Positions 16,900 to 25,163 are shown, counted from the stretch's first letter. The stretch: 47,996 bases of DNA from SG8-41 sp035259205 (GCA_035259205.1 DATFWO010000292.1:1-47996); one strand, 5' to 3'. The notes: generated by a model from the sequence alone, not told the origin. Numbers and translations: made by a program.

Positions 16900-16982
16900 G
16901 AACGGGCACCGTCCCCTTCCCGTTTTTCGCTTGCAATTCATGGGAGATAAGGCATCATCGGCCAGAACCAGTGAAAAGCAAG

Positions 16983-17065
16983 CAGTGATCAGTGAACAGT
17001 AAACGGTGAACGGATAGCATGCTCCCGACGTTGCCGTTCACCGTTCATCGTTTCACCGTTCACCG
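16983..17065. repeat. Inverted pair of heptad arrays upstream of the Kef-type antiporter
   Basis: The left array reads CAGTGAT, CAGTGAA, CAGTAAA, CGGTGAA, CGG. The right array reads CCGTTCA, CCGTTCA, TCGTTTCA, CCGTTCA, CCG. The inner arms pair perfectly over 12 bases (AACGGTGAACGG with CCGTTCACCGTT) around a spacer of about 20 bases. The array ends eight bases before the antiporter start codon, so a hairpin would cover the translation start region. Confidence 0.88.
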
Positions 17066-17072
17066 CAGTTAG

Positions 17073-19034
17073 ATGACGACGTTCGAATCGGCACTGATCC
17101 TGCTCGCGGCCGCCGTGCTGGTGGTCGTGCTCTTTCGCTTGCTGAAGCTGCCGCCCCTGCTCGGGTATCTCATCGTCGGCGTCGCAGTCGGTCCGAACGC
17201 GTTGGGATGGATTGCGGACACGGACCAGGCGCGCCAGCTCGCCGAGATCGGGGTGGTGTTGCTGATGTTCAGCATAGGCCTGGAATTCAGCCTGCCAAAG
17301 CTGGTAACGATGCGCCGCATCGTGTTCGGGTTGGGCGCGGCGCAAGTCGTCGTCACCATTGCGATCGTTTGGGCGGGCGCGGCGGCGCTCGGGCTCGATT
17401 GGCGGGCAGGACTCACCCTCGGCGGAGTGCTGGCCATGTCGTCGACGGCGATTCTGGCCAGGATACTTGCCGAACGCCTGGAGCTCAACTCTGCGCACGG
17501 GCGGCAGATCATCGGCATACTGCTGTTTCAGGATCTCGCGGTCGTGCCGCTGCTCATCCTGTTGCCGGCTCTCGCGGCAGGCATCGAGGATCTTGCCGTC
17601 AACATCGGGTATGCGCTGCTCAAGGCGGGCGTGGTCCTCGCGCTTCTGTTGTTCCTGGGCCAGCGGCTGATGCGCGGATGGTTCCACCTCGTCGCGCGAC
17701 AGAAATCCTCGGAGCTGTTCGTGCTCAACGTGCTGCTGATTACGCTGGGCCTCGCGTACATGACGAGACTTGCCGGGCTGTCGCTCGCGCTCGGGGCGTT
17801 CATGGCGGGCGCGCTGATCTCCGAAACCGAGTATCGCCACCAGGTGGAAGTCGACATCAAACCCTTCCGCGACATCCTGCTCGGGTTGTTTTTCGTCACG
17901 ATCGGCATGTTGCTCGACGTGCGCGTCGTCCTCGATCAAGGTCTCTGGGTCGCGCTGCTGCTCGTGCTGCTGCTCGCCGTGAAAGCGCTGCTCATATTCG
18001 GGCTCGGCGCTCTCTTCGGCGCCACCACCGCGGTTGCATTGCGCACGGGACTTGCGCTCGCGGCAAGCGGCGAGTTCGGCTTCGTGCTGCTCGCGCGGGC
18101 CGATGAGCTCGGGGTGGTGAACCCCGGCGTCGTCCAGCCGGTGCTCGCCGCCATGCTGCTGTCCATGTTTGCTGCGCCGTTTCTCGTCGAGCGCAGCGGG
18201 GAGCTCGCCCGCCGCTGGAGCGCTTCCGACTGGATGCATCGCGCGATGGAGCTGCACAACATCGCGGTGCAGTCGATGGCCGCGGATCAGCACGTCGTCA
18301 TTTGCGGCTACGGCCGCAGCGGCCAGAACCTGGCGCGCCTGCTCGAGAAGGAATCGATATCCTTCATCGCGCTCGACCTGGACCCGGAGCGCATACGCGA
18401 GGCGGTGGCGGCCGGCGAGAGCGTGGTGTTCGGTGACGCCGCCCGGCGGGAGGTGCTCGTCTCCGCGGGGCTGCTGCGCGCGAAAGCCCTGGCGGTGACC
18501 TATTCGGATACCGCCTCCGCCCTGAAGATACTCGGCCACGTCCAGGAGCTGCGCCCCGGCCTGCCGGTGGTCGTGCGCACTCTCGATGACACGGACATCG
18601 AGGAGCTCAAGGCGGCCGGAGCGATGGAGGTGGTGGCAGAGGTCATGGAGGGAAGCCTGATGCTCGCCTCGACGGCGCTGATGCTGCTCGGGGTCCCGCT
18701 CAATCGAGTCCTCGTACGGATCCGCGAGACGCGCGAGCAGCGCTACAGCCTGTTTCGCGGGTTCTTTCGCGGCATCACCGACGAGGCGGAAAGCGAGGAG
18801 GACCAGCCGCGCCTGCATTCTGTCGCGATCCTGACCGGCGCCGCCGCGATCGGAAAGACACTGGGCGCGCTTGATCTCGGGCAGCTGGGCGTCGAAGTCT
18901 CCGCCGTGCGCCGGCGCAATGTCCGTACCCTCACGCCGAACGATGAAACGCGGCTCGAGGAGGGCGATGTCGTCGTGTTGCTGGGCGTGGAACAGGACCT
19001 CGCCGCCGCGGAAATGAAGCTCATGCAGGGATGA
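17073..19034 (+). CDS. Kef-type cation:proton antiporter (CPA2) with TrkA domains
   Basis: A 653-residue inner-membrane protein that would exchange potassium or another monovalent cation for protons. About 12 membrane helices fill residues 1-390, including the conserved GPNALGWI and LEFSLPKL segments. A Rossmann TrkA-N domain follows (HVVICGYGRSGQNLARLLE, NAD(H)-binding GxGxxG), and a TrkA-C domain ends the protein (LEEGDVVVLLG). The layout is KefB/KefC-like, but KefF/KefG ancillary genes are absent, so ligand gating cannot be assumed. It is divergent from kdsC. Confidence 0.9.
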   Translation: MTTFESALILLAAAVLVVVLFRLLKLPPLLGYLIVGVAVGPNALGWIADTDQARQLAEIGVVLLMFSIGLEFSLPKLVTMRRIVFGLGAAQVVVTIAIVWAGAAALGLDWRAGLTLGGVLAMSSTAILARILAERLELNSAHGRQIIGILLFQDLAVVPLLILLPALAAGIEDLAVNIGYALLKAGVVLALLLFLGQRLMRGWFHLVARQKSSELFVLNVLLITLGLAYMTRLAGLSLALGAFMAGALISETEYRHQVEVDIKPFRDILLGLFFVTIGMLLDVRVVLDQGLWVALLLVLLLAVKALLIFGLGALFGATTAVALRTGLALAASGEFGFVLLARADELGVVNPGVVQPVLAAMLLSMFAAPFLVERSGELARRWSASDWMHRAMELHNIAVQSMAADQHVVICGYGRSGQNLARLLEKESISFIALDLDPERIREAVAAGESVVFGDAARREVLVSAGLLRAKALAVTYSDTASALKILGHVQELRPGLPVVVRTLDDTDIEELKAAGAMEVVAEVMEGSLMLASTALMLLGVPLNRVLVRIRETREQRYSLFRGFFRGITDEAESEEDQPRLHSVAILTGAAAIGKTLGALDLGQLGVEVSAVRRRNVRTLTPNDETRLEEGDVVVLLGVEQDLAAAEMKLMQG

Positions 19035-19064
19035 GGCCGCTGCAACGGCCCGGCCGCAGCAAGA

Positions 19065-19084
19065 ACGCCCGCCGAAGCGGGCGT
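19065..19084. terminator. Hairpin between convergent antiporter and pilin genes
   Basis: Perfect 8-bp stem ACGCCCGC/GCGGGCGT with a CGAA tetraloop, in the short gap between convergent genes. There is no run of T on either side, so it may stop transcription only weakly or in both directions with help. Confidence 0.55.
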
Positions 19085-19108
19085 CGAGGCAGGAATCTCG
19101 CAATCAGA

Positions 19109-19804
19109 TTAGAGCAGGCTCGTTCCGCCGCAGTTGGTGACCGGCGGCGCGGACCACGCCGGGGGCGGCCCGGCGGTGTAGCACGTGCCCACGGCGCCAC
19201 CCGTCGGTGAGGTACCGCCCGCACCGCCGTTGTAGGGGGAAAACTGGAATATTCCGCCTATGGGATTGCCGTCGTCGATCTTGCGATCGATCTCGGCCAA
19301 GATGTCGGAGGGAACCTGGTTGCCGGTCTTGATGTTGTGGCGCGAGACCAGCCCGCCCACGCCATAGCTGTTGTCGTAGATCAGCTGGACGTAGCGCACG
19401 TACGGATTGGTCAGCGCGGAAGCGGTAGTCTCGGGCACCGCCGCGTAGGTATAGCTGCCGTTGATGAAGCCCGATTTCGACAGATGCTCCCATGCCGCGA
19501 TGTGCTCGTCGATCGTCGCACCCGCCACGCCGTTGGGGGTGATCTGGCCGTTGCCGTTGCCGTTGGTGCAGGTGGGGGTGCAATTGATGTTCGTTGAGGC
19601 CAGGGCGTAGTCCCCGGGCAGCGAGCGGAAGCGGTCGAGGAAGCCGAAGTAAGCCGCCTTGATGCCGTCCTGCTGCGTGATGATGTTGCGCACGCGCGCG
19701 CTGGTGATGAGCTCCTGGCCCTTCAGCACGCCGCCGAGCAGCAGGCCTATGATCACGAGCACGATCGCAATCTCGATCAGGGTGAATCCGCTTTGTTTAC
19801 GCAT
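19109..19804 (-). CDS. Type IV pilin-like protein, copy 1
   Basis: Prepilin of 231 residues. The leader MRKQSG is followed by FTLIE with Glu5, then the hydrophobic alpha-helix IAIVLVIIGLLLGGVL, which packs in the pilus core after prepilin peptidase cleavage. The rest is a large globular head with four cysteines (CTPTC, GTCYT, TNCGG). The first 42 residues are identical to copy 2 just upstream, and the remainder differs by about 20 substitutions and a few short insertions. ATG 19804 has AAGGA six bases upstream. A sigma-70-type promoter precedes it, unlike copy 2. Confidence 0.88.
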   Translation of the reverse strand: MRKQSGFTLIEIAIVLVIIGLLLGGVLKGQELITSARVRNIITQQDGIKAAYFGFLDRFRSLPGDYALASTNINCTPTCTNGNGNGQITPNGVAGATIDEHIAAWEHLSKSGFINGSYTYAAVPETTASALTNPYVRYVQLIYDNSYGVGGLVSRHNIKTGNQVPSDILAEIDRKIDDGNPIGGIFQFSPYNGGAGGTSPTGGAVGTCYTAGPPPAWSAPPVTNCGGTSLL

Positions 19805-19841
19805 CGTGGTTCCTTTCAGAGCTACTGATGCAAGGGGCGGT

Positions 19842-19871
19842 ATTATAGGCTAGCCCCCGCGCGCGGGTGAA
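19842..19871 (-). promoter_or_regulatory. Putative sigma-70 promoter of pilin copy 1
   Basis: Perfect -10 TATAAT at 19847-19842 and a weak -35 TTCACC at 19871-19866 with 18-base spacing. The expected transcript start is about 30 bases before the ATG. Three TTTGAA copies lie farther upstream (about 19890-19930). Confidence 0.6.
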
Positions 19872-19997
19872 GTCGCCGCGAGGAAGCCCCGTTCAAAAAT
19901 GATTCAAATGTTGTCGAAAGGTTCAAACTCCATCCAGTGTGTCAAACGGCAACGCCCGCCATTCAGCCGCGCGTTGCGATGTAGGATATCGCATCGA

Positions 19998-20705
19998 CTA
20001 GAGCAAGCTCGCTCCGCCGCAGTTGGTGATCGGCGGCGCGGACCAGGCCGGAGTCGGGGCGACGGTGTAGCACGTGCCCGCTGCGCCGCCCGTCGGCGCG
20101 GTGCCGCCCGCCCCGCCGTCGTAGGGGGAAAACTGGAATACGCCGCCTATGGGATTGCCGTCGTCGATCTTGCGGTCGATCTCGGCCAGGATGTCGGAGG
20201 GAACCTGGTTGCCGGTCTTGATGTTGTGGCGCGCCACCGCCCCGCCCCCGACCGGGCCATAACTGGCGTCGTAGATCAGCTGGATGTAGCGCACGTACGG
20301 GTTGGTCGCCGCGGAAGCGGTAGTCTCGGGCACCGCCGCGTAGGTATAGCTGCCGTTGATGAAGCCCGATTTCGACAGATGCTCCCACGCCGCGATGTGC
20401 TCATCGATCGTCGCGCCCGCCACGCCGTTGACGGTGATCTGGCCGTTGCCGTTGCCGTTGGTGCAGCCGGGGGGAGTCGGGCAATTAATGTTGGTCGAGG
20501 CCTGGGCGTAGTCCCCGGGGAGAGCGCGGAAGCGGTCGAGGAAGCCGAAGTAAGCCGCCTTGATGCCGTCCTGCTGCGAGATGATGTTGCGCACGCGCGC
20601 GCTGGTGATGAGTTCCTGGCCCTTCAGCACGCCGCCGAGCAGCAGGCCTATGATCACGAGCACGATCGCGATTTCGATCAGAGTGAATCCGCTTTGCTTA
20701 CGCAT
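19998..20705 (-). CDS. Type IV pilin-like protein, copy 2
   Basis: Prepilin of 235 residues with the same leader (MRKQSG), FTLIE cleavage motif and hydrophobic helix as copy 1. Relative to copy 1 it has insertions in the loop after NINC (NCPTPPGC) and in the ASYGPVGGGAV loop. The TAGAAGGA ribosome site is eight bases before ATG 20705; ATG 20714 three codons upstream would leave no spacing. A near-consensus sigma-54 promoter lies just upstream. It is probably the major or alternative subunit of the pilus encoded nearby, but the assignment to that machine is inference. Confidence 0.88.
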   Translation of the reverse strand: MRKQSGFTLIEIAIVLVIIGLLLGGVLKGQELITSARVRNIISQQDGIKAAYFGFLDRFRALPGDYAQASTNINCPTPPGCTNGNGNGQITVNGVAGATIDEHIAAWEHLSKSGFINGSYTYAAVPETTASAATNPYVRYIQLIYDASYGPVGGGAVARHNIKTGNQVPSDILAEIDRKIDDGNPIGGVFQFSPYDGGAGGTAPTGGAAGTCYTVAPTPAWSAPPITNCGGASLL

Positions 20706-20743
20706 GGTTGCCATCCTTCTAGTCCCCCGGGCGGATGGACTTC

Positions 20744-20759
20744 TGCAAGTTTCATACCA
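20744..20759 (-). promoter_or_regulatory. Sigma-54 promoter of pilin copy 2
   Basis: On the minus strand TGGTATGAAACTTGCA matches the sigma-54 consensus TGGCAYRNNNNTTGCW at all but one position. GG (20758-20757) and GC (20746-20745) are separated by exactly ten bases. The expected start of transcription is about 28 bases upstream of the ATG. An inverted repeat ACCGTG...CACGGT about 50-65 bases farther upstream could bind an activator. Confidence 0.78.
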
Positions 20760-20956
20760 AGGTGCTGGTCGAGGGAAATCAAACAAATACGCCATGGTGC
20801 CGGACCGTGAAGAACCGCACGGTGGTTCGAGGGCGACACATAACCCATTGTCATGCAACGGGTTTCTCTGGGTGGCTGGGAATTCCGGGCAACCGTCACA
20901 GCGTCAGTTTAATCACGTAAAAACAAGGTATTGCAGTCGCAACCTCTTGCGGGACG

Positions 20957-21736
20957 TCAGTTTTTCATCGGCGGTGACGATTTCCCGGCATCTTTCAGTG
21001 TCTCGAGCCGCTCCGTCAGAAAGTGAATTTCCTTGGGGTCCGTGACCTCGCCACTCGCAAGCAGCCCGCCGAGCAGCACGGTAGCCGCCTCGCGTTCCCC
21101 CAGATCCTCCAGTATGAAGATGCGCATCTGGCGCGCCCAGTTGGAGGCGTGCCGTCCCTTGCGTGCGATCGACTCGGCGTAGGTCAGGGCCAACCGGGTG
21201 TCCTTCAGCCGGTGTTTTGCCATGATGGCGCAGTGCGCGAGCCATCGCCAGCGGCGGTCCGGGTCGTGCTCGAACTGGCGCAAGACGAAATCGCACATCT
21301 GGCGCTGCTTGGCTGCATCCGGAGTCTGGCCGTAGAGCTGGGACGCCATCAGCAGCGGATACTGGCCGATCGGGTCCAGATCCAGGATGGTCGTCAACCA
21401 GAGAATGACCCGCCCGTAGTCGAGCTCCAGAAACGGGATGCTGATTCCGGGCTGATTGTCGAATGCCTGCAAATAGAGCGTGAGCAGCTGCGCGAGTGTG
21501 ATCGGCTCGCCCAGAGACGCCGCGCGGATCACGAAAGTCGCCGGCGGTGCAGCCAACGCTTCGGCGCGTGCGACCGGCCTAGGCCGCAGCGCCTGCCAGG
21601 CGACGTGCAGACAGAAGGTAACGGCGAGCAGCGCCAGCACAACCACCGGCACTGCGCTGACGGGACGTTCCTCGCTGTTCTCGTAGGTCCGAACGATGGA
21701 TTTGGCAGCTTTCTTGAAAATCGGTGTGATTGCCAT
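20957..21736 (-). CDS. Membrane-anchored protein of unknown function, helical-repeat-like
   Basis: A 259-residue protein I do not recognise. One membrane helix (about residues 27-46, PVVVLALLAVTFCLHVAWQA) follows a short basic N-terminus; the rest is predicted outside the cytoplasm. Residues 90-240 look like repeated helical pairs (tetratricopeptide-like), with motifs such as RWRWLAHCAIMAKHRL and RKGRHASNWARQMRIFILEDLG. It begins 48 bases after the ABC permease on the same strand, so the two are probably co-transcribed and may work together. Confidence 0.6.
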   Translation of the reverse strand: MAITPIFKKAAKSIVRTYENSEERPVSAVPVVVLALLAVTFCLHVAWQALRPRPVARAEALAAPPATFVIRAASLGEPITLAQLLTLYLQAFDNQPGISIPFLELDYGRVILWLTTILDLDPIGQYPLLMASQLYGQTPDAAKQRQMCDFVLRQFEHDPDRRWRWLAHCAIMAKHRLKDTRLALTYAESIARKGRHASNWARQMRIFILEDLGEREAATVLLGGLLASGEVTDPKEIHFLTERLETLKDAGKSSPPMKN

Positions 21737-21784
21737 GTCGAAGCGCGATGCGGAGAAACGCCAAAAGAATTTTTCAGCGGGTGC

Positions 21785-22555
21785 TCAAAAATTCTTTCTG
21801 TACAGATCGAATATCGCCGCCGCGGCGAGCAAGGTCACGTAGAGCGCCCCTTGCGCGACGATCGCTGCCACATCGGCCCACGAAGCCGGCTGATTCACGA
21901 GCCACGCGGTTTGCGTCCAGGTGTCGAATGCCGGCATCATCAGGGCAAGCCCCTCGACCACCCAGCTGATCAGCTGGTGCGAAGCCGAGCCGGCGCCGGC
22001 GACGGGATGGGCGCTCATCAGCCGCATTGCGGTGAGGACCCGCGCCAGCAGGTAGAACGCAGCGACAAAGCTCGCAGCAGGAAGCAACTGGTTGAAGTTG
22101 ATGATGCAAAACAGCGCCAGCGCGGTCACGATGGCGAGCTCGAACGTGAGCGAAATTCCCCATTGCAACACGGCCTGCGCGGGAGCGAGCCACAGCAGGG
22201 GCACGCACATCGCGGCGGAAAGCACCGCCGCGATCCCGAGAAATCCGGCCAGCTTGCCCAGCACGTAGTGGGAGCGCGGCAAATCGAGCGCGAGAATCAT
22301 GTCGAGCCCCTTGTCGTCGAATTCGCGCACGATGCTGGCGAGGACATAAAACGCGCCGATGAATACGGCGGCGAAGCGCGCGCTCGCCGCATAGAAGCCG
22401 GCCTGGAAGCGGGCGCCTTCGGTGACCGTGATCTCTTCGACGAAGAAGCTCGCGCCCACCAGCAGGGCCACGGTGAGGAGCACGAGCGCGGGCACGCGCG
22501 TTCGCCGCGCCTCGAGCAGCGTAAAGCGGGCGATGGTCGCGACGCGGGATTTCAT
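21785..22555 (-). CDS. ABC-2 type transporter permease (no adjacent ATPase)
   Basis: A 256-residue integral membrane protein with about six helices. The N-terminus MKSRVATIARFTLLEARRTR is typical of permeases of the ABC-2/NosY-like family. REFDDKGLDMILALDLPRS matches the cytoplasmic loop that contacts the ATPase. The start ATG 22555 fits; a longer open frame upstream runs antisense through the kinase gene. The only unpaired ATPase in the window is 17 kb away at 39803-40537, and I infer they form one exporter. It is divergent from the kinase. Confidence 0.78.
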   Translation of the reverse strand: MKSRVATIARFTLLEARRTRVPALVLLTVALLVGASFFVEEITVTEGARFQAGFYAASARFAAVFIGAFYVLASIVREFDDKGLDMILALDLPRSHYVLGKLAGFLGIAAVLSAAMCVPLLWLAPAQAVLQWGISLTFELAIVTALALFCIINFNQLLPAASFVAAFYLLARVLTAMRLMSAHPVAGAGSASHQLISWVVEGLALMMPAFDTWTQTAWLVNQPASWADVAAIVAQGALYVTLLAAAAIFDLYRKNF

Positions 22556-22615
22556 GCCACAATTCTCTTTATCTACACTGCGCCAGCGGATTCGCGGCAA
22601 GAGAAGTATAGCTAA

Positions 22616-24370
22616 ATGCCCATACGGGCCGCCCACGACGGGGGATCCTTGACCGAAGCCGCGGCGACAGGGCCGGCCCGCATCGTGCTCAGCCACCCTC
22701 AGGTATGGCTCGGGCTGATGCTGATGTCGTTGCAGGCGGCACTCGCCTGGGGCATCGACGACTGGTGGCCGCGTGCGTTCCTGCTCGCCCATTTCGGCAT
22801 GTTCCTCCTGTGGCAGCCGGTGTGGCGCGGCGAGCAGAACGTCGAATCGCGCTACGCCTTCCTCGTCGTCATCGCCGGCTTTGTGTTCGCCGTGTGGAAC
22901 ACCTGGTGGCTGATGGCGGTATGGCTCGCGGTGCTGTTCGGGCTGATCGGCGGCTCGGTCCCGGGGATCATCGACCGGCGCCAGCGGCTGGTCTCGATGC
23001 TCGCGGCGCTCTACCTGCTCACGATGCTGCTGATCTGGGTCGTGCCGCACACGTTCGCCGGCCAGACTTTCGAAACGGCGCTCGTGGTTCTGGTGCAGTA
23101 CGGCCTGCCCCTGCTTCCGCTCGCAATCATATTGATACACGTGGATTTCAACCGGTCGATGGGGCCGATTGCCGTGGACCTGTTCTACAGCGTGATCCTG
23201 TTTCTGCTGGTGACCGCGCTGGTGCTGGGCGCATTCGTGGTGAAGCAGGTGAGCCATGGCAATTACGCGCTGGCGCTTGCCCAGACGCTGTTCGTGATCG
23301 CGGTGCTGCTGTTGCTGCTGTCCTGGCTGTGGAATCCGCGCAGCAGCTTCGTGGGCATCGGCCACCTGTTGTCGCGCTATCTGCTGAGCCTCGGCCTGCC
23401 GTTCGAGCAATGGGTGCAACGCGTAGCGGGATTCGCCGAGCAGGAAAGCCAGCCGCAGCGATTTCTCGAGCTGGCTCTGAAGCACGTGCTCGAGCTGCCT
23501 TGGGTGGTGGGCGTGGAATGGGAGGCCCGGCTCGGCCACGGGGAATTCGGCAAGCACTCGGAGTTTGCGGCCGATCTCTCGTTCCAGGATCTGCGGCTGC
23601 GCATCTATACGCGATGGGCGCTGTCGCCGGCCGTGCTCATGCACCTGAAGCTCCTTACCCAGATGGTCGGGCACTTTTACGACGCGAAACGGCGCGAGCA
23701 GGCGCAGCGGCAGCATGCATATACCCAGGCGATCTACGAGACCGGCGCGCGGCTCACCCACGATGTGAAGAATCTGCTGCAGTCGCTGCGTTCGCTGTGC
23801 GCCGCGGTGGATACGAGCGATCCGGACCAGGCGCAGGCGCTGCAGGCGCTGATGCAGCGGCAGCTGCCCCAGATTACGCAACGCCTCAACGTGACCCTCG
23901 ACAAGCTGAAGGCACCGCAGCTGGCCGACACCAGCCTGGTGGATGCGGCGCTCTGGTGGGAAGGGTTGAGGCAGCGCCACGGCAACCGCAACGTTCAGTT
24001 TGAGCTCGAAGGCGCGCTCGAGGAACGGAAGATTCCCGTCGAGCTGTTCGACAGCGTCACGGACAATCTCATCGAAAACGCCCTGAACAAGGCAGCGAGC
24101 TCTCCCGCCGTGCGGGTCCGGGTTACCTTTTCGACGTCGCACGGAGGCACTCTCACCGTGTGCGACACCGGCGAGGCGGTGGCGAAAGGCATCGCCACGG
24201 AGTTATTCGACGCGCCCGTGGCCTCGCGTACAGGCCTGGGCGTCGGCCTGTATCACGCTGCCCAGCAGGCGGAGCAACTCGGCTATCGGCTCGCGCTCGC
24301 GGCAAACGAGCCGGGCATGGTGTGCTTCGTGCTGACACAGCTGGAGAGGTCCGTAAATCCGTCGGCCTGA
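22616..24370 (+). CDS. Multi-pass membrane sensor histidine kinase (PrsK-like)
   Basis: A 584-residue kinase. Residues 25-240 hold about seven membrane helices, then a GAF-like cytoplasmic region (about 280-365). The phospho-acceptor is His382 in ARLTHDVKNLLQSL, the HDxKN form also found in PrsK-type kinases of PEP-CTERM systems. The ATP-binding domain has the N-box DNLIENALNKA, G1 box CDTGEAV and G2 box TGLGVGLYHA. No receiver domain is attached. The gene next to it encodes a PEP-CTERM protein with a sigma-54 promoter. The likely partner is the sigma-54-dependent regulator at 38121-39590. PrsK assignment is inference from motifs and context. Confidence 0.78.
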   Translation: MPIRAAHDGGSLTEAAATGPARIVLSHPQVWLGLMLMSLQAALAWGIDDWWPRAFLLAHFGMFLLWQPVWRGEQNVESRYAFLVVIAGFVFAVWNTWWLMAVWLAVLFGLIGGSVPGIIDRRQRLVSMLAALYLLTMLLIWVVPHTFAGQTFETALVVLVQYGLPLLPLAIILIHVDFNRSMGPIAVDLFYSVILFLLVTALVLGAFVVKQVSHGNYALALAQTLFVIAVLLLLLSWLWNPRSSFVGIGHLLSRYLLSLGLPFEQWVQRVAGFAEQESQPQRFLELALKHVLELPWVVGVEWEARLGHGEFGKHSEFAADLSFQDLRLRIYTRWALSPAVLMHLKLLTQMVGHFYDAKRREQAQRQHAYTQAIYETGARLTHDVKNLLQSLRSLCAAVDTSDPDQAQALQALMQRQLPQITQRLNVTLDKLKAPQLADTSLVDAALWWEGLRQRHGNRNVQFELEGALEERKIPVELFDSVTDNLIENALNKAASSPAVRVRVTFSTSHGGTLTVCDTGEAVAKGIATELFDAPVASRTGLGVGLYHAAQQAEQLGYRLALAANEPGMVCFVLTQLERSVNPSA

Positions 24371-24437
24371 CGACATTCAATGGCGAGGCAGGGATCCTCA
24401 ACCCATTGATAGTTCAGGCTGACCTACGCGGAGCGTG

Positions 24438-24460
24438 ACAAATTCAACGGCAATTTTTGT
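24438..24460. promoter_or_regulatory. Imperfect palindrome upstream of the PEP-CTERM promoter
   Basis: ACAAATT and AATTTTTGT flank a 7-base centre, about 70-90 bases upstream of the -24 element. That is the usual distance for an activator site of a sigma-54 promoter. The match is imperfect and could also be chance in an AT-rich stretch. Confidence 0.3.
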
Positions 24461-24529
24461 GGAATTATTTAACTCAATGGGATGAGCCTGTAACGATGTA
24501 CCGTTTGTAATTAAACACCTACAGTGCCC

Positions 24530-24545
24530 TGGCTCGCTTCTTGCT
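24530..24545 (+). promoter_or_regulatory. Sigma-54 promoter of the PEP-CTERM gene
   Basis: TGGCTCGCTTCTTGCT matches the consensus TGGCAYRNNNNTTGCW at 15 of 16 positions. GG (24531-24532) and GC (24543-24544) are separated by exactly ten bases. The predicted transcript begins about 27 bases before the start codon. Confidence 0.8.
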
Positions 24546-24581
24546 GTTTTGTTGCCCGACACCTGTTAAGAAGGCATGTAA

Positions 24582-25142
24582 ATGAGACCACGGCACTTGC
24601 TACGACGCACACTTCTCAGTCTGCTATTGGCTGGAATTCCTTTTGGATTCGCCTCCGCCGCTCCGATCACGATGCAGTTTACGGCGACCGGCTTCGCCGC
24701 AAGCGCACCCCAGTCCACGGTAAGCGGAACAATCAGATGGAACGCCGCCTCTCCGAACGATCCGGTCGATGCGCTGACGGCGATCGACCTGACGATCGCG
24801 GGCCATACTTATACGTTGCCGGAGATCGGATTCTTCCCGGATCCTTCCAACCTGACCCACGTCGGCTTCGGCGGCTTGCCGACCTTCGGCATCACCCCCA
24901 CCGATGATTTCGCCATGCTGGTGTTCCTGGACTCGCTGACTCCAGCCCTGTTCGCGTATACCGCTGGAGGCGGCCCCACTTTCTTCGCGCGATCGATCTC
25001 GTTCGGCGTGACGGCGGATGTCACCAACAGCGGGGAAGCCGATACCACCGACGGTGTGGCCGTCCCGGAGCCCGCCACCGGCGCGCTTCTCGGACTGGCG
25101 GTGGGGGGCCTGGCGGTGGTGCGCCGGCGCCGCTCTTCCTGA
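24582..25142 (+). CDS. PEP-CTERM sorting-domain protein
   Basis: A 186-residue exported protein. The signal peptide ends at FGFASAAP. A beta-rich, Thr/Gly-rich middle with no recognisable enzyme domain is followed by the PEP-CTERM tail: VPEP near residue 160, a hydrophobic helix GALLGLAVGGLAVV and a terminal RRRRSS. In known systems an exosortase (XrtA/EpsH) removes this tail and the protein is released into or held by extracellular polysaccharide; no exosortase gene is in the window. AGAAGG lies seven bases before ATG 24582. It is probably activated by the adjacent kinase's pathway through sigma-54. Confidence 0.88.
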   Translation: MRPRHLLRRTLLSLLLAGIPFGFASAAPITMQFTATGFAASAPQSTVSGTIRWNAASPNDPVDALTAIDLTIAGHTYTLPEIGFFPDPSNLTHVGFGGLPTFGITPTDDFAMLVFLDSLTPALFAYTAGGGPTFFARSISFGVTADVTNSGEADTTDGVAVPEPATGALLGLAVGGLAVVRRRRSS

Positions 25143-25163
25143 AGCGCCCGACGCTTCTCTCGG

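Larger units (their letters stand above)
19109..20705. repeat. Tandem duplication of a pilin gene
   Basis: The two adjacent pilin genes (19109-19804 and 19998-20705) are near-identical in sequence and direction, separated by 193 bases. The high identity over the whole length, including third-position bases in most of the gene, indicates a recent duplication or ongoing gene conversion. Confidence 0.9.

Noticed and set aside
16989..19103. 704-codon open frame antisense to the Kef-type antiporter
   Set aside because: Composition is Arg/His/Gln-rich and repetitive, with no family features. It is a shadow of high-GC codon use in the real gene, which has clear membrane and TrkA motifs.
22556..24142. 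Upstream extension of the ABC permease frame to 785 codons
   Set aside because: The extension runs antisense through the histidine kinase and is low-complexity. The permease starts properly at 22555.
24582..25142. Local exosortase gene to match the PEP-CTERM protein
   Set aside because: No multi-pass protein with the exosortase Cys-Arg-His pattern was found in the window; it must be elsewhere.
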